Notes: generated by a model from the letters alone, not told the origin. DNA of 8,050 nt from Coriobacteriales bacterium (GCA_031254255.1 JAIRUT010000148.1:1-8050); one strand, 5' to 3'. Counted from the stretch's first letter, positions 1-6,955 are shown. Numbers and translations: made by a program.

Positions 1-25
1 TAGACAGAGAACCGTCCCCTGTCTA
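1..25. repeat. REP-like palindrome at the window edge
   Basis: A perfect 7-base inverted repeat, TAGACAG (1-7) and CTGTCTA (19-25), encloses the core AGAACCGTCCC. Read on the minus strand it is the GGGGACGGTTCTCTGTC type of sequence that I recall flanking IS200-like Y1 (REP-associated) transposase genes in many bacteria. No transposase can be recognised in the adjoining 900 bases, so the partner gene would lie to the left of the window, or has decayed, or this is a lone dispersed copy. The palindrome is seen directly; the family assignment is from memory. Confidence 0.5.
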
Positions 26-942
26 TCCTCTTTCTTACCGTCGCTTTATTCATGTCTTTCTTGCCCCCTTACTGGGTCTTATCCCTTGGGGTGTCTTTCC
101 CCTCGGGATAGGTTTAATCCGGCATCCAGGCCCCATGCCCGATGCCGACTGCCTGTGTACACCATCCGGTAGAGCTCCCTGATCCTCCGTTGATCGTTTC
201 GTTTCAAGCCGTTATAGCGTAAAGATTCTTCACCACGCTCATATTGACGGGATGGAAATGGATGTGATGCTTGCTCAGCATGACAGTACTGAGTGGGATT
301 TTTCCTCATGTGCAGCAACCGGTGGTGATGGGCGCGCAAGCGTCACCCTGCCTGACGACATGATTGAATTCCTCGATAGGTGATCGTTCCAGCAAACATA
401 AGTGCCGCCGACGATATCAGCTGATTCAGCCATAATTGCCCCCTGTTAAACTCGTCCCTTGCACGAATATGCAACCTGCATCACCTGCCATACCTAAACA
501 TCACCCAAAATGCCAACCCATGCAACAGCAGCAGGTTATATACAGGTCTTATCCGTATGCATGCATAATAGTGCAGCCAAAACAGACACTTGTCAAGCCC
601 TGACTCACTCTTGCTGCCAGATCATAATGCTGCGCAATGCCTGTATCAGAGTTGTCCGAAAGGGACACACAAGCATCAGGCCCTAAGGTATTTCCCCCAA
701 GTCTGATGCCAAAGGATTCCAATGTTCAGAGTGTTGATAGGCTGAAATGTTCACATAAGCCCTGAATGCTGGCTTACTGCCACCAAAGGCCGGTGCTATC
801 GCATCCAATCCTCCCTGTATGCCTTGGCTTGGCGATCCCCACTCCACTGGTACACTACCGCATTGATCCATAGGCGCCATTCAGAGTCGGCAAACCCGGC
901 AAATCCAACCTGAAAATCCATCCGAGTGCTATGCAGCATTAT
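26..942. other. Gene-poor stretch, no supportable coding region
   Basis: Open frames here are short, lack convincing ribosome binding sites, and give translations with no recognisable domain. The longest, on the minus strand at 79-339 (86 codons) and 683-880 (65 codons), look like chance or decayed frames. Small structures seen are the palindrome TATGCATGCATA (556-567), a hairpin TGTCC-GAAAG-GGACA near 654-668, and a separated inverted repeat GCATCAG/CTGATGC (673-679 and 703-709). None is followed by a T run, so none is called a terminator. The REP-like repeat at the left edge suggests this may be the remains of old mobile DNA, but nothing in the sequence proves that. Confidence 0.5.
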
Positions 943-1368
943 TTACGCGCTGAAAACCGCTGAGAAATTCCACATTACGCCAAACTTGTCAAAAACAACC
1001 CCTGCGCACGGGCTGTAGAATGTCTCGGCAAGTTCCATGCCAACGCGACCCTCTTCTGCTAGAACTGTGAAGGCGTGTTTTGTGATGTCGGCATCCGCTT
1101 CAACTGCTATGGAGACGCGCTCCGATTCGGGTACGTTCGCCGGAGGCTGCTGCGGGCCGCAGTCTGACATACGGATGTAGTTCTCACCAAACTTCAATGT
1201 CGCCTGCACGACCTTGTCCTGATAGTCCTCCGGAATGACAAACATCGGGTTTGGTGGCATATCGGAAAAGCGCATCAATTCCAAAACATCAGTCTTAAAT
1301 GCCCGTTTATACAGCTCCATAGCCTCGTTGCAATCTCCGTTGAATGTGATGTACGGTCTGATTTCCAT
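943..1368 (-). CDS. VOC family (PhnB/glyoxalase-like) protein
   Basis: A complete 141-residue protein of the PhnB-like branch of the vicinal oxygen chelate superfamily. The opening MEIRPYITFNGDCNEAMELY, the central RMSDCGP (about residues 66-72) and the closing segment with SPCAGVVFDKFGVMWNF (about 118-134) are typical of small cytosolic proteins often mislabelled '3-demethylubiquinone-9 3-methyltransferase'. They form a paired beta-alpha-beta-beta-beta fold, usually as dimers. The substrate is unknown, so no reaction is assigned. The ATG start is supported by the ribosome binding site AGGAGG (complement of 1373-1378), four bases upstream. A weak promoter may lie at 1430-1403 on the minus strand (TGGCAA, 16 bases, TAAAAT). 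The gene stands alone and points away from the methyltransferase gene; no functional link to its neighbours is visible. No terminator was seen downstream. Confidence 0.9.
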   Translation of the reverse strand: MEIRPYITFNGDCNEAMELYKRAFKTDVLELMRFSDMPPNPMFVIPEDYQDKVVQATLKFGENYIRMSDCGPQQPPANVPESERVSIAVEADADITKHAFTVLAEEGRVGMELAETFYSPCAGVVFDKFGVMWNFSAVFSA

Positions 1369-1380
1369 GATGCCTCCTAC

Positions 1381-1622
1381 TGATGCCTCGTTGAATGTAA
1401 TTATTTTAGTTTATTTTTGGTCGATTGCCATTCATTTTACATAAGCAGGAATATCACCTTCGGTGTTTTTTGGGAAATGAATCTCACATAACGCGCTCTC
1501 TCAGACAGGAAGGACTATGGAAGCGACATGAGTGTTCTCATGGGAATGGTGAGTAGACACATCTTGAGTTGCATAACCATAGCCGCTAAAACCACTTACA
1601 GCACCACCTATCATCTGAGAGG
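1381..1622. other. Intergenic region with one perfect palindrome
   Basis: This is the spacer between the divergent VOC gene and the methyltransferase gene. It holds the inverted repeat CATGAG-TGTT-CTCATG at 1527-1542, which could be a protein-binding site or a small hairpin. A four-pair hairpin followed by six Ts (CACC-TTC-GGTG, 1455-1471) is too short to call a terminator. A 34-codon frame at 1528-1632 has a GGAAG element in front of it but no recognisable product. Confidence 0.35.
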
Positions 1623-1651
1623 TATAATTTAAAGTGTAAGCAAGTTAGGAG
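1623..1651 (+). promoter_or_regulatory. -10 element and ribosome binding site of the methyltransferase gene
   Basis: A consensus TATAAT lies at 1623-1628 and AGGAG at 1647-1651, four bases before the ATG at 1656. The implied leader is only about 20 bases. No good -35 hexamer is seen 16-18 bases upstream of the -10, so the promoter is either weak or activator-dependent, or the -10 match is fortuitous. Confidence 0.45.
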
Positions 1652-1655
1652 CGCA

Positions 1656-3302
1656 ATGAACAAGAGTAACAATGGGGTAGTTTTCACCAAGGAATGGATA
1701 GTCGAGCTGATGCTGGACTGCTGCGGATACACTTCTGACAAAAATCTTGCTGCCAGCCTAATTATTGAGCCTTCCTGTGGACAAGGTGCGTTCCTGATTC
1801 CCATTGTGAGAAGACTTATTGCTTCTACAAAAAAGTACAGCTGCAATATAGCTGATTTATACGACTCTATCAGAGCTTTTGAGTTGGATGAGCAGCATAT
1901 CAAAGAGTGCTGGACCATGTTATTCCAATTGCTGATCAATGAGGGTATAGACATTCAGACAGCAGAAAAACTTCTTGACTGTTGGCTTGTAAATAGTGAT
2001 TTTCTGCTTTGCGAGACATTCCGCAAAGCTGATTATGTCATTGGAAATCCACCTTACATCCGTGGTACAGAAATCGATCGTGTTTTGCGAGAGAAGTATA
2101 TCCGCGCCTGTAAAACTATGACAGCTGGTACAGACATATATGTTGGCTTCATCGAGACCGGGCTCAGATATCTGAAACCAAATGGAGTGCTTAATTTCAT
2201 TTGTGCAGACCGTTGGATGCATAACGCCTATGGTAAGAAGTTGAGAAAGCTGGTTTCTGAGAACTACTCAGTAGATATAATTTTGAAGATGCCCGATGTG
2301 GACGCGTTTAACACCGAAGTCTCCGCTTATCCGGCTATTATACAAATCAGCAAGACTCCTCAAAGCATTGCAGCCAGTGCAAGCATGACTGAATTATTTA
2401 CAGAGGAGTCAGTACCTGAGTTAATTGATTGGTTGCATAATGGTGCAGGCAATTCGTGTCTCAAACAGACCTTTTCGGGGTATTGGCACAAGTCATGGTT
2501 CAGGACAGATGATGTTTGGCCGGTAACCTCTCCAGATGTAATCACTTTGCTGGAAAAACTAAACTCCCAATATCATCCACTGCAAAACAAGACTACAGAA
2601 ACTCAAGTTGGAATAGGTGTTGCTACGGGCAGAGATGATGTTTTCATCCTACACGATCCCACGCTAGTTGAGAAATGCCTTTTACTTCCACTTGTAACAT
2701 CGGCGCAAACTCGAAGTGGAAGGATCGAGGGCGAAAAAGTCTGGCTTTTCAACCCTTGGGATAACTCTGGAAATCTGATTGATATTGAGCAATACCCACT
2801 GGCAAGGAAATATCTTGAAAGTCATCAAGAGTCTCTGCGCTCTCGTCATGTAGCAAAAAAAAGTTGCGAAAAAAGTTGGTACCGAACGATTGACAAAGTT
2901 TACCCCGGTTTGGTCAATATGCCCAAACTGCTCATTCAGGATATGAAATCATACATTCAGCCCATTTTGGATAAAGGAGATTACTATCCACATCATAATC
3001 TATATTGGATAACCTCTGAACAGTGGGATCTGGAAGTTCTTGGTGGTTTGCTAATTTCAGATGTAGCTAGAATGACAGTTGGAGCTTACTGTGTAAAAAT
3101 GCGCGGAGGAACACTCAGGCTTCAAGCACAATATCTTCGTAAAATCAGACTTCCCGAACCTAGTGCGATAGATTTCAAACTTCAAGCTGAACTTGTTGAT
3201 GCATTCAGAAACGATGATAGGAGTAAAGCATCAGAAGCCGCAATGCAAGCATACGACTTGAAGGGATTTCTGCATGAAAAACATAGAATATGCTCTTGTT
3301 AA
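1656..3302 (+). CDS. Adenine-N6 DNA methyltransferase, XhoI/PaeR7I type
   Basis: A 548-residue class I methyltransferase that should transfer a methyl group from S-adenosylmethionine to adenine N6. Visible motifs are the SAM-binding motif I (EPSCGQGAF, residues 38-46), the catalytic NPPY (131-134, within DYVIGNPPYIRG), and the GIGVATG segment (about 319-325) that opens the C-terminal target-recognition half in Eco57I/TaqI-like enzymes. The length agrees with M.PaeR7I-type enzymes of roughly 500-550 residues. The downstream endonuclease remnant is of the XhoI/PaeR7I family, which suggests the target CTCGAG with the adenine methylated; this specificity is inferred from the partner. The start is supported by AGGAG four bases upstream. 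The gene ends inside the endonuclease gene (29-base overlap), as expected for a co-transcribed pair. It is clearly more AT-rich than the nickel operon, in keeping with horizontal acquisition. No frame break or motif loss was seen, so it is probably active without its endonuclease. Confidence 0.9.
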   Translation: MNKSNNGVVFTKEWIVELMLDCCGYTSDKNLAASLIIEPSCGQGAFLIPIVRRLIASTKKYSCNIADLYDSIRAFELDEQHIKECWTMLFQLLINEGIDIQTAEKLLDCWLVNSDFLLCETFRKADYVIGNPPYIRGTEIDRVLREKYIRACKTMTAGTDIYVGFIETGLRYLKPNGVLNFICADRWMHNAYGKKLRKLVSENYSVDIILKMPDVDAFNTEVSAYPAIIQISKTPQSIAASASMTELFTEESVPELIDWLHNGAGNSCLKQTFSGYWHKSWFRTDDVWPVTSPDVITLLEKLNSQYHPLQNKTTETQVGIGVATGRDDVFILHDPTLVEKCLLLPLVTSAQTRSGRIEGEKVWLFNPWDNSGNLIDIEQYPLARKYLESHQESLRSRHVAKKSCEKSWYRTIDKVYPGLVNMPKLLIQDMKSYIQPILDKGDYYPHHNLYWITSEQWDLEVLGGLLISDVARMTVGAYCVKMRGGTLRLQAQYLRKIRLPEPSAIDFKLQAELVDAFRNDDRSKASEAAMQAYDLKGFLHEKHRICSC

Positions 3303-3808
3303 TATTATCGATTCAAGAAAAGCTGCCGCCGAAAAACAGAACGAATCAGGAACAACAGATACTGGATGTTGTCGTCCATGAGTCAAGACTGATTGCTGCT
3401 GTTGAACTTAAAACCATCTGGGGATCATATAGAAACAATTTGAACAATAGGGCTGAAGAAGCTATAGGCTCTGCGACGGATCTTGCGAAAGCGTTGCAAT
3501 CGGGGCTACTGGGTTCATCTTTTCCTTGGCTTGGCTATGTATTCATCATCAAAGATGATGCGGCAATCCACAGGACAAATCGTTTCAGGGAGCCACATTT
3601 TCCAGTCGACGAAGTGTTCAGGGACGCAACATATCTCAAACGGTTCGAGGTCTTATGCAGCAGATTGGTCACCGAGCGTTTGTACGATAATGTTTGGTAT
3701 GTTTGTCTAAATGACGATAGTGGAGAGTATTTAGAGCCAAATGCCGGGATGACATGGAGTAAGTTTGAAGCAGCAATAAGGGGTAAGGTACTTGAGGAGC
3801 TTGCATAA
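3274..3808 (+). pseudogene. XhoI/PaeR7I-family type II restriction endonuclease, internally deleted and frameshifted
   Basis: The true start is the ATG at 3274, with AAGGGA at 3261-3266 in front. It gives a 35-codon frame whose segment SRKAAAEKQNESGTTDTG (residues 14-31) resembles the XhoI/PaeR7I N-terminal region, then stops at 3379-3381. From about 3362 the family similarity resumes in another frame: the catalytic aspartate in DVVVHESR (from 3365), ELK at 3404-3412 (the E-x-K of the PD-(D/E)xK nuclease core), then NNLNNRAEEAIGSATDL, then EPHFPV and YLKRFEVLCSRLV, ending at 3808. About 31 plus 147 family residues remain, against about 245 in XhoI or PaeR7I. Some 65-70 codons are therefore missing at 3361-3366, and the deletion is not a multiple of three. 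The missing part should include the stretch between the N-terminal helix and the catalytic aspartate. The C-terminal half could be read from ATG 3290, but that start lacks a ribosome binding site and the product would be incomplete. An active enzyme is very unlikely. Confidence 0.85.
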
Positions 3809-4040
3809 GAAAAATAGTCATAGATGCAGGCAGTTCAGCCATAGACGTTTATCAAAAAGTATTCTTTCTCTTTTCTTTTCATCCGCAGTGCAAAGCGGAA
3901 GTGCGGACGTTTTCTGGATTTATTTTGGCTGGCAACTTAACCGGCAATCAGTGGATTCTGCTTGATTCAGCCTCTTTACTGACTCGATCTGCGAGCAGAA
4001 TTGCAGTAAACAAACTGGCATTCCCGAGCAACGCGGCATC
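3809..4040. other. Intergenic region between the endonuclease remnant and the nickel operon
   Basis: No gene is seen in these 232 bases. There is a pyrimidine-rich run near 3861-3880, and a loose inverted repeat TCCGCA/TGCGGA (3882-3887 and 3902-3907) followed only by CGTTTTC. This could be a poor terminator for the restriction-modification transcript but is not convincing. The region probably contains the junction between the AT-richer module and the host-like operon. Confidence 0.5.
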
Positions 4041-4049
4041 TGCTATAGT
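4041..4049 (+). promoter_or_regulatory. Extended -10 promoter of the nickel operon
   Basis: TGCTATAGT is an extended -10 element: TG, one base, then TATAGT, which matches TATAAT at five of six positions (4044-4049). An extended -10 needs little -35 support, and none is obvious near 4021-4026. Transcription would start at about 4055-4057, inside the palindrome at 4048-4074. Repressor binding there would block polymerase directly. Confidence 0.6.
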
Positions 4050-4074
4050 GTTACGAAATAAAAATTCGTAACAC
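4048..4074. promoter_or_regulatory. NikR-type operator (GTGTTAC-N13-GTAACAC)
   Basis: A perfect inverted repeat: GTGTTACGAA (4048-4057), seven bases, TTCGTAACAC (4065-4074). The outer half-sites are GTGTTAC and GTAACAC separated by exactly 13 bases. That is the site I recall for Geobacter uraniireducens NikR and for predicted NikR regulons of Deltaproteobacteria; E. coli NikR instead uses GTATGA-N16-TCATAC. NikR is a nickel-dependent ribbon-helix-helix repressor. The position overlaps the -10 and the expected transcription start of an operon that looks like a nickel transporter on independent grounds, so site and genes support each other. The repressor gene is not in the window. Confidence 0.85.
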
Positions 4075-4107
4075 CTTTTGACTGTAACCTAAGGAAGTTC
4101 AACAAAC

Positions 4108-4115
4108 AGGAAGGG
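4108..4115 (+). promoter_or_regulatory. Ribosome binding site that selects the TTG start of nikA
   Basis: AGGAAGGG stands three to five bases, depending on alignment, before TTG 4119. The in-frame ATG at 4173 has only TTCGG upstream. The good match favours TTG 4119. The leader from the predicted transcription start is about 60 bases. Confidence 0.6.
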
Positions 4116-4118
4116 ACA

Positions 4119-5825
4119 TTGTCTGTGGGCATTATCATCAAGAGGTCGGGGCTATCGCTTGAGTTTTCGGCAATGCGCTTCCTTGCCAGCATTCTTCTAA
4201 TAAGCGTGTCTCTCGTTTGCATATCCCTCGCATCTATCTCCCTTAGTTCTTGCTCGTCAAGCGACAGCGCAAAAGCCACGACCTCGGCATCGTCTCAGGT
4301 GACCGTGGTCATGGATACGGCCAGCGAGCCTGCGGCGGGCTTTGATCCCATGGTCAATTGGGGCACCGGCGAGCATGTCCATGAGCCTCTGATCCAAAGC
4401 ACGCTGATCACCACCGACACCGACATGAACTTCGTCAATGACCTGGCCACTAGCTATGAATGTAGTGCTGATGGCCTGCAGTGGACTTTCACAATCCGCA
4501 ATGATGTCAAGTTCACCGACGGTGTACCGCTAACAGCCAAGGATGTCGCCTTCACCATTAATGGCATTATTGCCTCCGCGGCATCTGAAACCGACCTGAG
4601 TTCGGTGGAAAAAGCTGAGGCGCTGGATGACACGACAGTTGTCATCACCATGAAGAAGCCGAACAATGCCCTTCTCTATACCTTGGCGGTGATCGGTATC
4701 GTGCCTGAACATGCCTACGGACCGGACTACGGCGAGCATCCGATCGGTAGCGGCCGCTACATGCTGGAACAGTGGGATCGCGGGCAGCAGGTGATCCTTG
4801 TAGCTAATCCGGACTACTATGGCGAGGCACCCAAGATGCAGCGCGTCGTCATTGCCTTCATGGGGGAAGACGCGGCCCTCGCAGCAGCGAAATCCGGGCA
4901 GGCCGACATCGTCTACACTTCGGCTACCTACAGCAACCAGCAGATCAAAGGCTACAGCCTGCTTGCCGCCAAGTCGGTGGACAGCAGGGGAATCTCACTC
5001 CCGACCACACTGCCGGGTGGCACTATCACCAACAACAGCGGCACGGAATATGCTGTGGGCAATGCCGTGACCAGCGACATCGCAATCCGGCAGGCGATCA
5101 ACCTGGCAATCGACCGTGAGAATATGATCGACAACGTACTTAATGGCTACGGCTCCGTGGCCTACAGCGTCTGCGACGGTATGCCCTGGGCCTCTGCGGA
5201 TATGAAAGTCGGGCTGGACCGGGACAAAGCGCGCGTTGTTCTGGAAGATGCCGGGTGGTCACTCGGCGCTGATGTCATTTATACAAAAGATGGACTTCGG
5301 GCTTCTTTCGATCTCTGGTATCCGTCCTCTGATTCGGTCAGGCAGGCCTTGGCCAACGAGTTCTCCAACCAGATGAAGGAAATCGGCCTTGAGGTCGTGC
5401 CCCGGGGCGGCAGTTGGGACGACATCTATCCGAACTCCTATTCCAGCCCGGTGCTCTGGGGCTGGGGATCAAACTCGCCTTCTGAGCTGTATTCCCTTTA
5501 CTACTCCAGTGGTACCAGCAACTTCGCGCAGTATCTGAGCAGCAGTATTGATGGCTATTTGGACGCAGCCTTGGCAACGCCGGATATCGCTGATTCCTAT
5601 GTGCTCTGGCAAAAAGCGCAGTGGGATGGCAGCACTGGCGTGGCTCCGCAGGGAGCAGCCACTTGGGCGTGGCTGGTCTCGGTCGACCATCTCTACTTTT
5701 ACAATGACAACTTGGTTGTGGCCAAGCAGAAACTGCATCCACACGGATACGGCTGGTCTTTGCTAAACAATGTTGATCAGTGGACTTGGCGAAATGGTGA
5801 TAATGCTGATGGAGCCAGCGAGTGA
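4119..5825 (+). CDS. nikA: Nickel ABC transporter substrate-binding lipoprotein (NikA-like, SBP_bac_5)
   Basis: This is the extracytoplasmic receptor of the transporter, expected to capture nickel (probably as a small-molecule chelate) and deliver it to NikBC. The 568-residue product starts with a signal peptide (hydrophobic core about residues 20-42) ending in the lipobox LSSC, so Cys45 should be lipidated and anchor the protein outside the membrane. Family 5 solute-binding landmarks follow: LATSYECSADGLQWTFTIR (109-127), FTDGVPLTAKDVAFT (132-146), GSGRYMLEQW (210-219), IRQAINLAIDR (323-333). Histidines in GEHVHEP (84-90) and HPHG (540-543) are possible metal or chelate ligands, but this is a guess. 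The TTG start is preferred because of its ribosome binding site; ATG 4173 (Met19) would give a shorter but still workable signal peptide. Family 5 also contains oligopeptide receptors. The nickel assignment rests mainly on the upstream NikR-type site, the relatives I recall ending in HPHG, and the His-rich gene downstream. Confidence 0.85.
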   Translation: MSVGIIIKRSGLSLEFSAMRFLASILLISVSLVCISLASISLSSCSSSDSAKATTSASSQVTVVMDTASEPAAGFDPMVNWGTGEHVHEPLIQSTLITTDTDMNFVNDLATSYECSADGLQWTFTIRNDVKFTDGVPLTAKDVAFTINGIIASAASETDLSSVEKAEALDDTTVVITMKKPNNALLYTLAVIGIVPEHAYGPDYGEHPIGSGRYMLEQWDRGQQVILVANPDYYGEAPKMQRVVIAFMGEDAALAAAKSGQADIVYTSATYSNQQIKGYSLLAAKSVDSRGISLPTTLPGGTITNNSGTEYAVGNAVTSDIAIRQAINLAIDRENMIDNVLNGYGSVAYSVCDGMPWASADMKVGLDRDKARVVLEDAGWSLGADVIYTKDGLRASFDLWYPSSDSVRQALANEFSNQMKEIGLEVVPRGGSWDDIYPNSYSSPVLWGWGSNSPSELYSLYYSSGTSNFAQYLSSSIDGYLDAALATPDIADSYVLWQKAQWDGSTGVAPQGAATWAWLVSVDHLYFYNDNLVVAKQKLHPHGYGWSLLNNVDQWTWRNGDNADGASE

Positions 5826-5830
5826 TCCCA

Positions 5831-5856
5831 GCGTAGGCGGGGGACCCTGCCTACGC
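5831..5856 (+). other. Strong intercistronic hairpin between nikA and nikB
   Basis: GCGTAGGC (5831-5838) and GCCTACGC (5849-5856) are perfect complements, with further G-C and G-U pairs possible inside the ten-base interior. It begins five bases after the nikA stop codon. It lacks a T run, so it is not a normal intrinsic terminator. By analogy with hairpins after binding-protein genes in other ABC operons, it may protect the nikA part of the message from 3' decay, giving more receptor than permease. Confidence 0.7.
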
Positions 5857-5887
5857 CATTTCTGAAAGGATCTGAAGGAATACTTGA

Positions 5888-6955
5888 TTGATACGCTTCA
5901 TTACAAACAACATCGCTAAGTGCCTGCTTCTGCTGGTCGCGATAAGCATCATTGTCTTTATTCTCGTCAGCGTCTCACCAGTGGATCCGGTTCAAGCTAA
6001 TGCCGGACAGACCGCTTACTTGAACATGAGCGAAGCCAAACGCGCTCAACTGGCCGAATACTGGGGTGTGAACACGCCCATCTGGGAGCGTTATGCAAAT
6101 TGGGCGAAAGATTTCATCCATGGCGACATGGGCACATCGCTCAGATACAATGCCCCGGTCAGTGAGGTTATCGCTACAAGAGCCTTGAACTCCCTGGCCC
6201 TGATGGCCTCGGCATGGGTAATCAGCGGCCTGCTCGGCTTTATTTCCGGCATTGCAGCCGGCATGAACCGCGGTCGCTTGATTGACAAGCTGGTCAAGGG
6301 TTACTGTTTCGTGCTTGCCTCGTCACCGACTTTTTGGGTTGCTTTGATATTCCTGATGATTTTCTCTGTATCCTTGGACTGGTTTCCCATTGGATTCTCC
6401 GTGCCGCTGGGAGTGTCAGCCGCCAATGTCACCATCTTTGATCACCTCCGGCACCTGATCCTGCCAGCAATCACGCTTTCTGTAGTGGGCGTGGCCAACA
6501 TCGCCTTGCACACCCGCGAAAAGACCATCGATGTGATCGAAAGCGACTACTTCCGCTTTGCCTTGGCTCGGGGGGAAAGGCCCTGGCGAGCACTCAGGAA
6601 GCACGGGCTGCGCAACCTGATGATGCCGGCCCTAACCCTTCAGTTTGCCGCAATCGCTGAGATATTTGGAGGAGCGGTGCTGGTGGAACAGGTATTCTCC
6701 TATCCCGGCCTCGGCCAAGCGGCAGTGACAGCCGGGCTTGGGGGAGACGTGGCCTTGCTCGCTGGTATCGCCGTGATATCGGCCTTGTTCGTGTTCACCG
6801 GAAACCTCATCGCCAACATCCTTTACGGTGTGGTCGACCCACGCATTCGCGGGGCGCGAAAGATGTTGGGAGCAAGTGGAGCTGTGGGTGCTGCTAGAGA
6901 TACTGGGGATACCGGGAGTACCGATGGCATAGATAAGGAGCAGGCAGGTGGATAA
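5888..6955 (+). CDS. nikB: Nickel ABC transporter permease NikB
   Basis: A 355-residue inner-membrane permease of the DppB/OppB/NikB family (BPD_transp_1), one of two channel subunits. Features in order: an N-terminal membrane helix (about residues 11-30) followed by SPVDPVQANAGQ, as usual in this family; an extracytoplasmic stretch with WGVNTPIWERYANW and GDMGTSLRYNAPV; further helices near 103-125, 139-162, 190-205 and 250-268; the EAA-like cytoplasmic loop that contacts the ATPase (about 226-245, ALARGERPWRALRKHGL); the hallmark VEQVFSYPGLGQA (266-278); and the terminal DPRIRG (317-322). The start is TTG 5888, eight bases after AAGGA (5875-5879); no ATG serves better. An unusual Gly/Ala/Asp/Thr-rich tail of about 33 residues follows DPRIRG and ends in the overlap with nikC, suggesting translational coupling. 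Confidence 0.9.
   Translation: MIRFITNNIAKCLLLLVAISIIVFILVSVSPVDPVQANAGQTAYLNMSEAKRAQLAEYWGVNTPIWERYANWAKDFIHGDMGTSLRYNAPVSEVIATRALNSLALMASAWVISGLLGFISGIAAGMNRGRLIDKLVKGYCFVLASSPTFWVALIFLMIFSVSLDWFPIGFSVPLGVSAANVTIFDHLRHLILPAITLSVVGVANIALHTREKTIDVIESDYFRFALARGERPWRALRKHGLRNLMMPALTLQFAAIAEIFGGAVLVEQVFSYPGLGQAAVTAGLGGDVALLAGIAVISALFVFTGNLIANILYGVVDPRIRGARKMLGASGAVGAARDTGDTGSTDGIDKEQAGG
6935..6940 (+). promoter_or_regulatory. Ribosome binding site of nikC inside nikB
   Basis: AAGGAG lies seven bases before GTG 6948 and within the last codons of nikB. It fixes GTG 6948 as the nikC start and explains the 8-base overlap of the two genes. Confidence 0.75.

Noticed and set aside
79..339. 86-codon minus-strand frame near the REP-like repeat, considered as a transposase remnant
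   Set aside because: The translation is Arg-rich but shows no Y1 or other transposase motif and no ribosome binding site; no family can be named.
275..433. 52-codon minus-strand frame starting at 433 with GGGGG upstream
   Set aside because: The G run is a poor ribosome binding site and the translation shows no domain or natural composition.
556..567. Twelve-base palindrome TATGCATGCATA
   Set aside because: A short alternating sequence with no neighbouring gene or partner site; likely chance.
683..880. 65-codon minus-strand frame
   Set aside because: A stop codon directly precedes the ATG, no ribosome binding site is seen, and the translation matches nothing I recognise.
1455..1471. Hairpin CACC-TTC-GGTG followed by six Ts, considered as a terminator
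   Set aside because: The stem is only four pairs and no plus-strand gene lies upstream that it could end.
1528..1632. 34-codon plus-strand frame before the methyltransferase, considered as a controller protein
   Set aside because: Too short for a helix-turn-helix controller, no recognisable motif, and it overlaps the likely -10 element.
3882..3907. Inverted repeat TCCGCA/TGCGGA, considered as a terminator
   Set aside because: Long loop, short arms and only four Ts after it; not stable enough to claim.
4043..4279. 78-codon minus-strand frame across the nikA promoter, considered as an antisense gene
   Set aside because: It is the complement of the nikA signal-peptide region and runs through the operator; no start signal or domain.
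5338..5742. 134-codon minus-strand frame inside nikA
   Set aside because: Antisense shadow of a well-supported gene, with an Arg/Pro/Ser-rich translation typical of a wrong frame.
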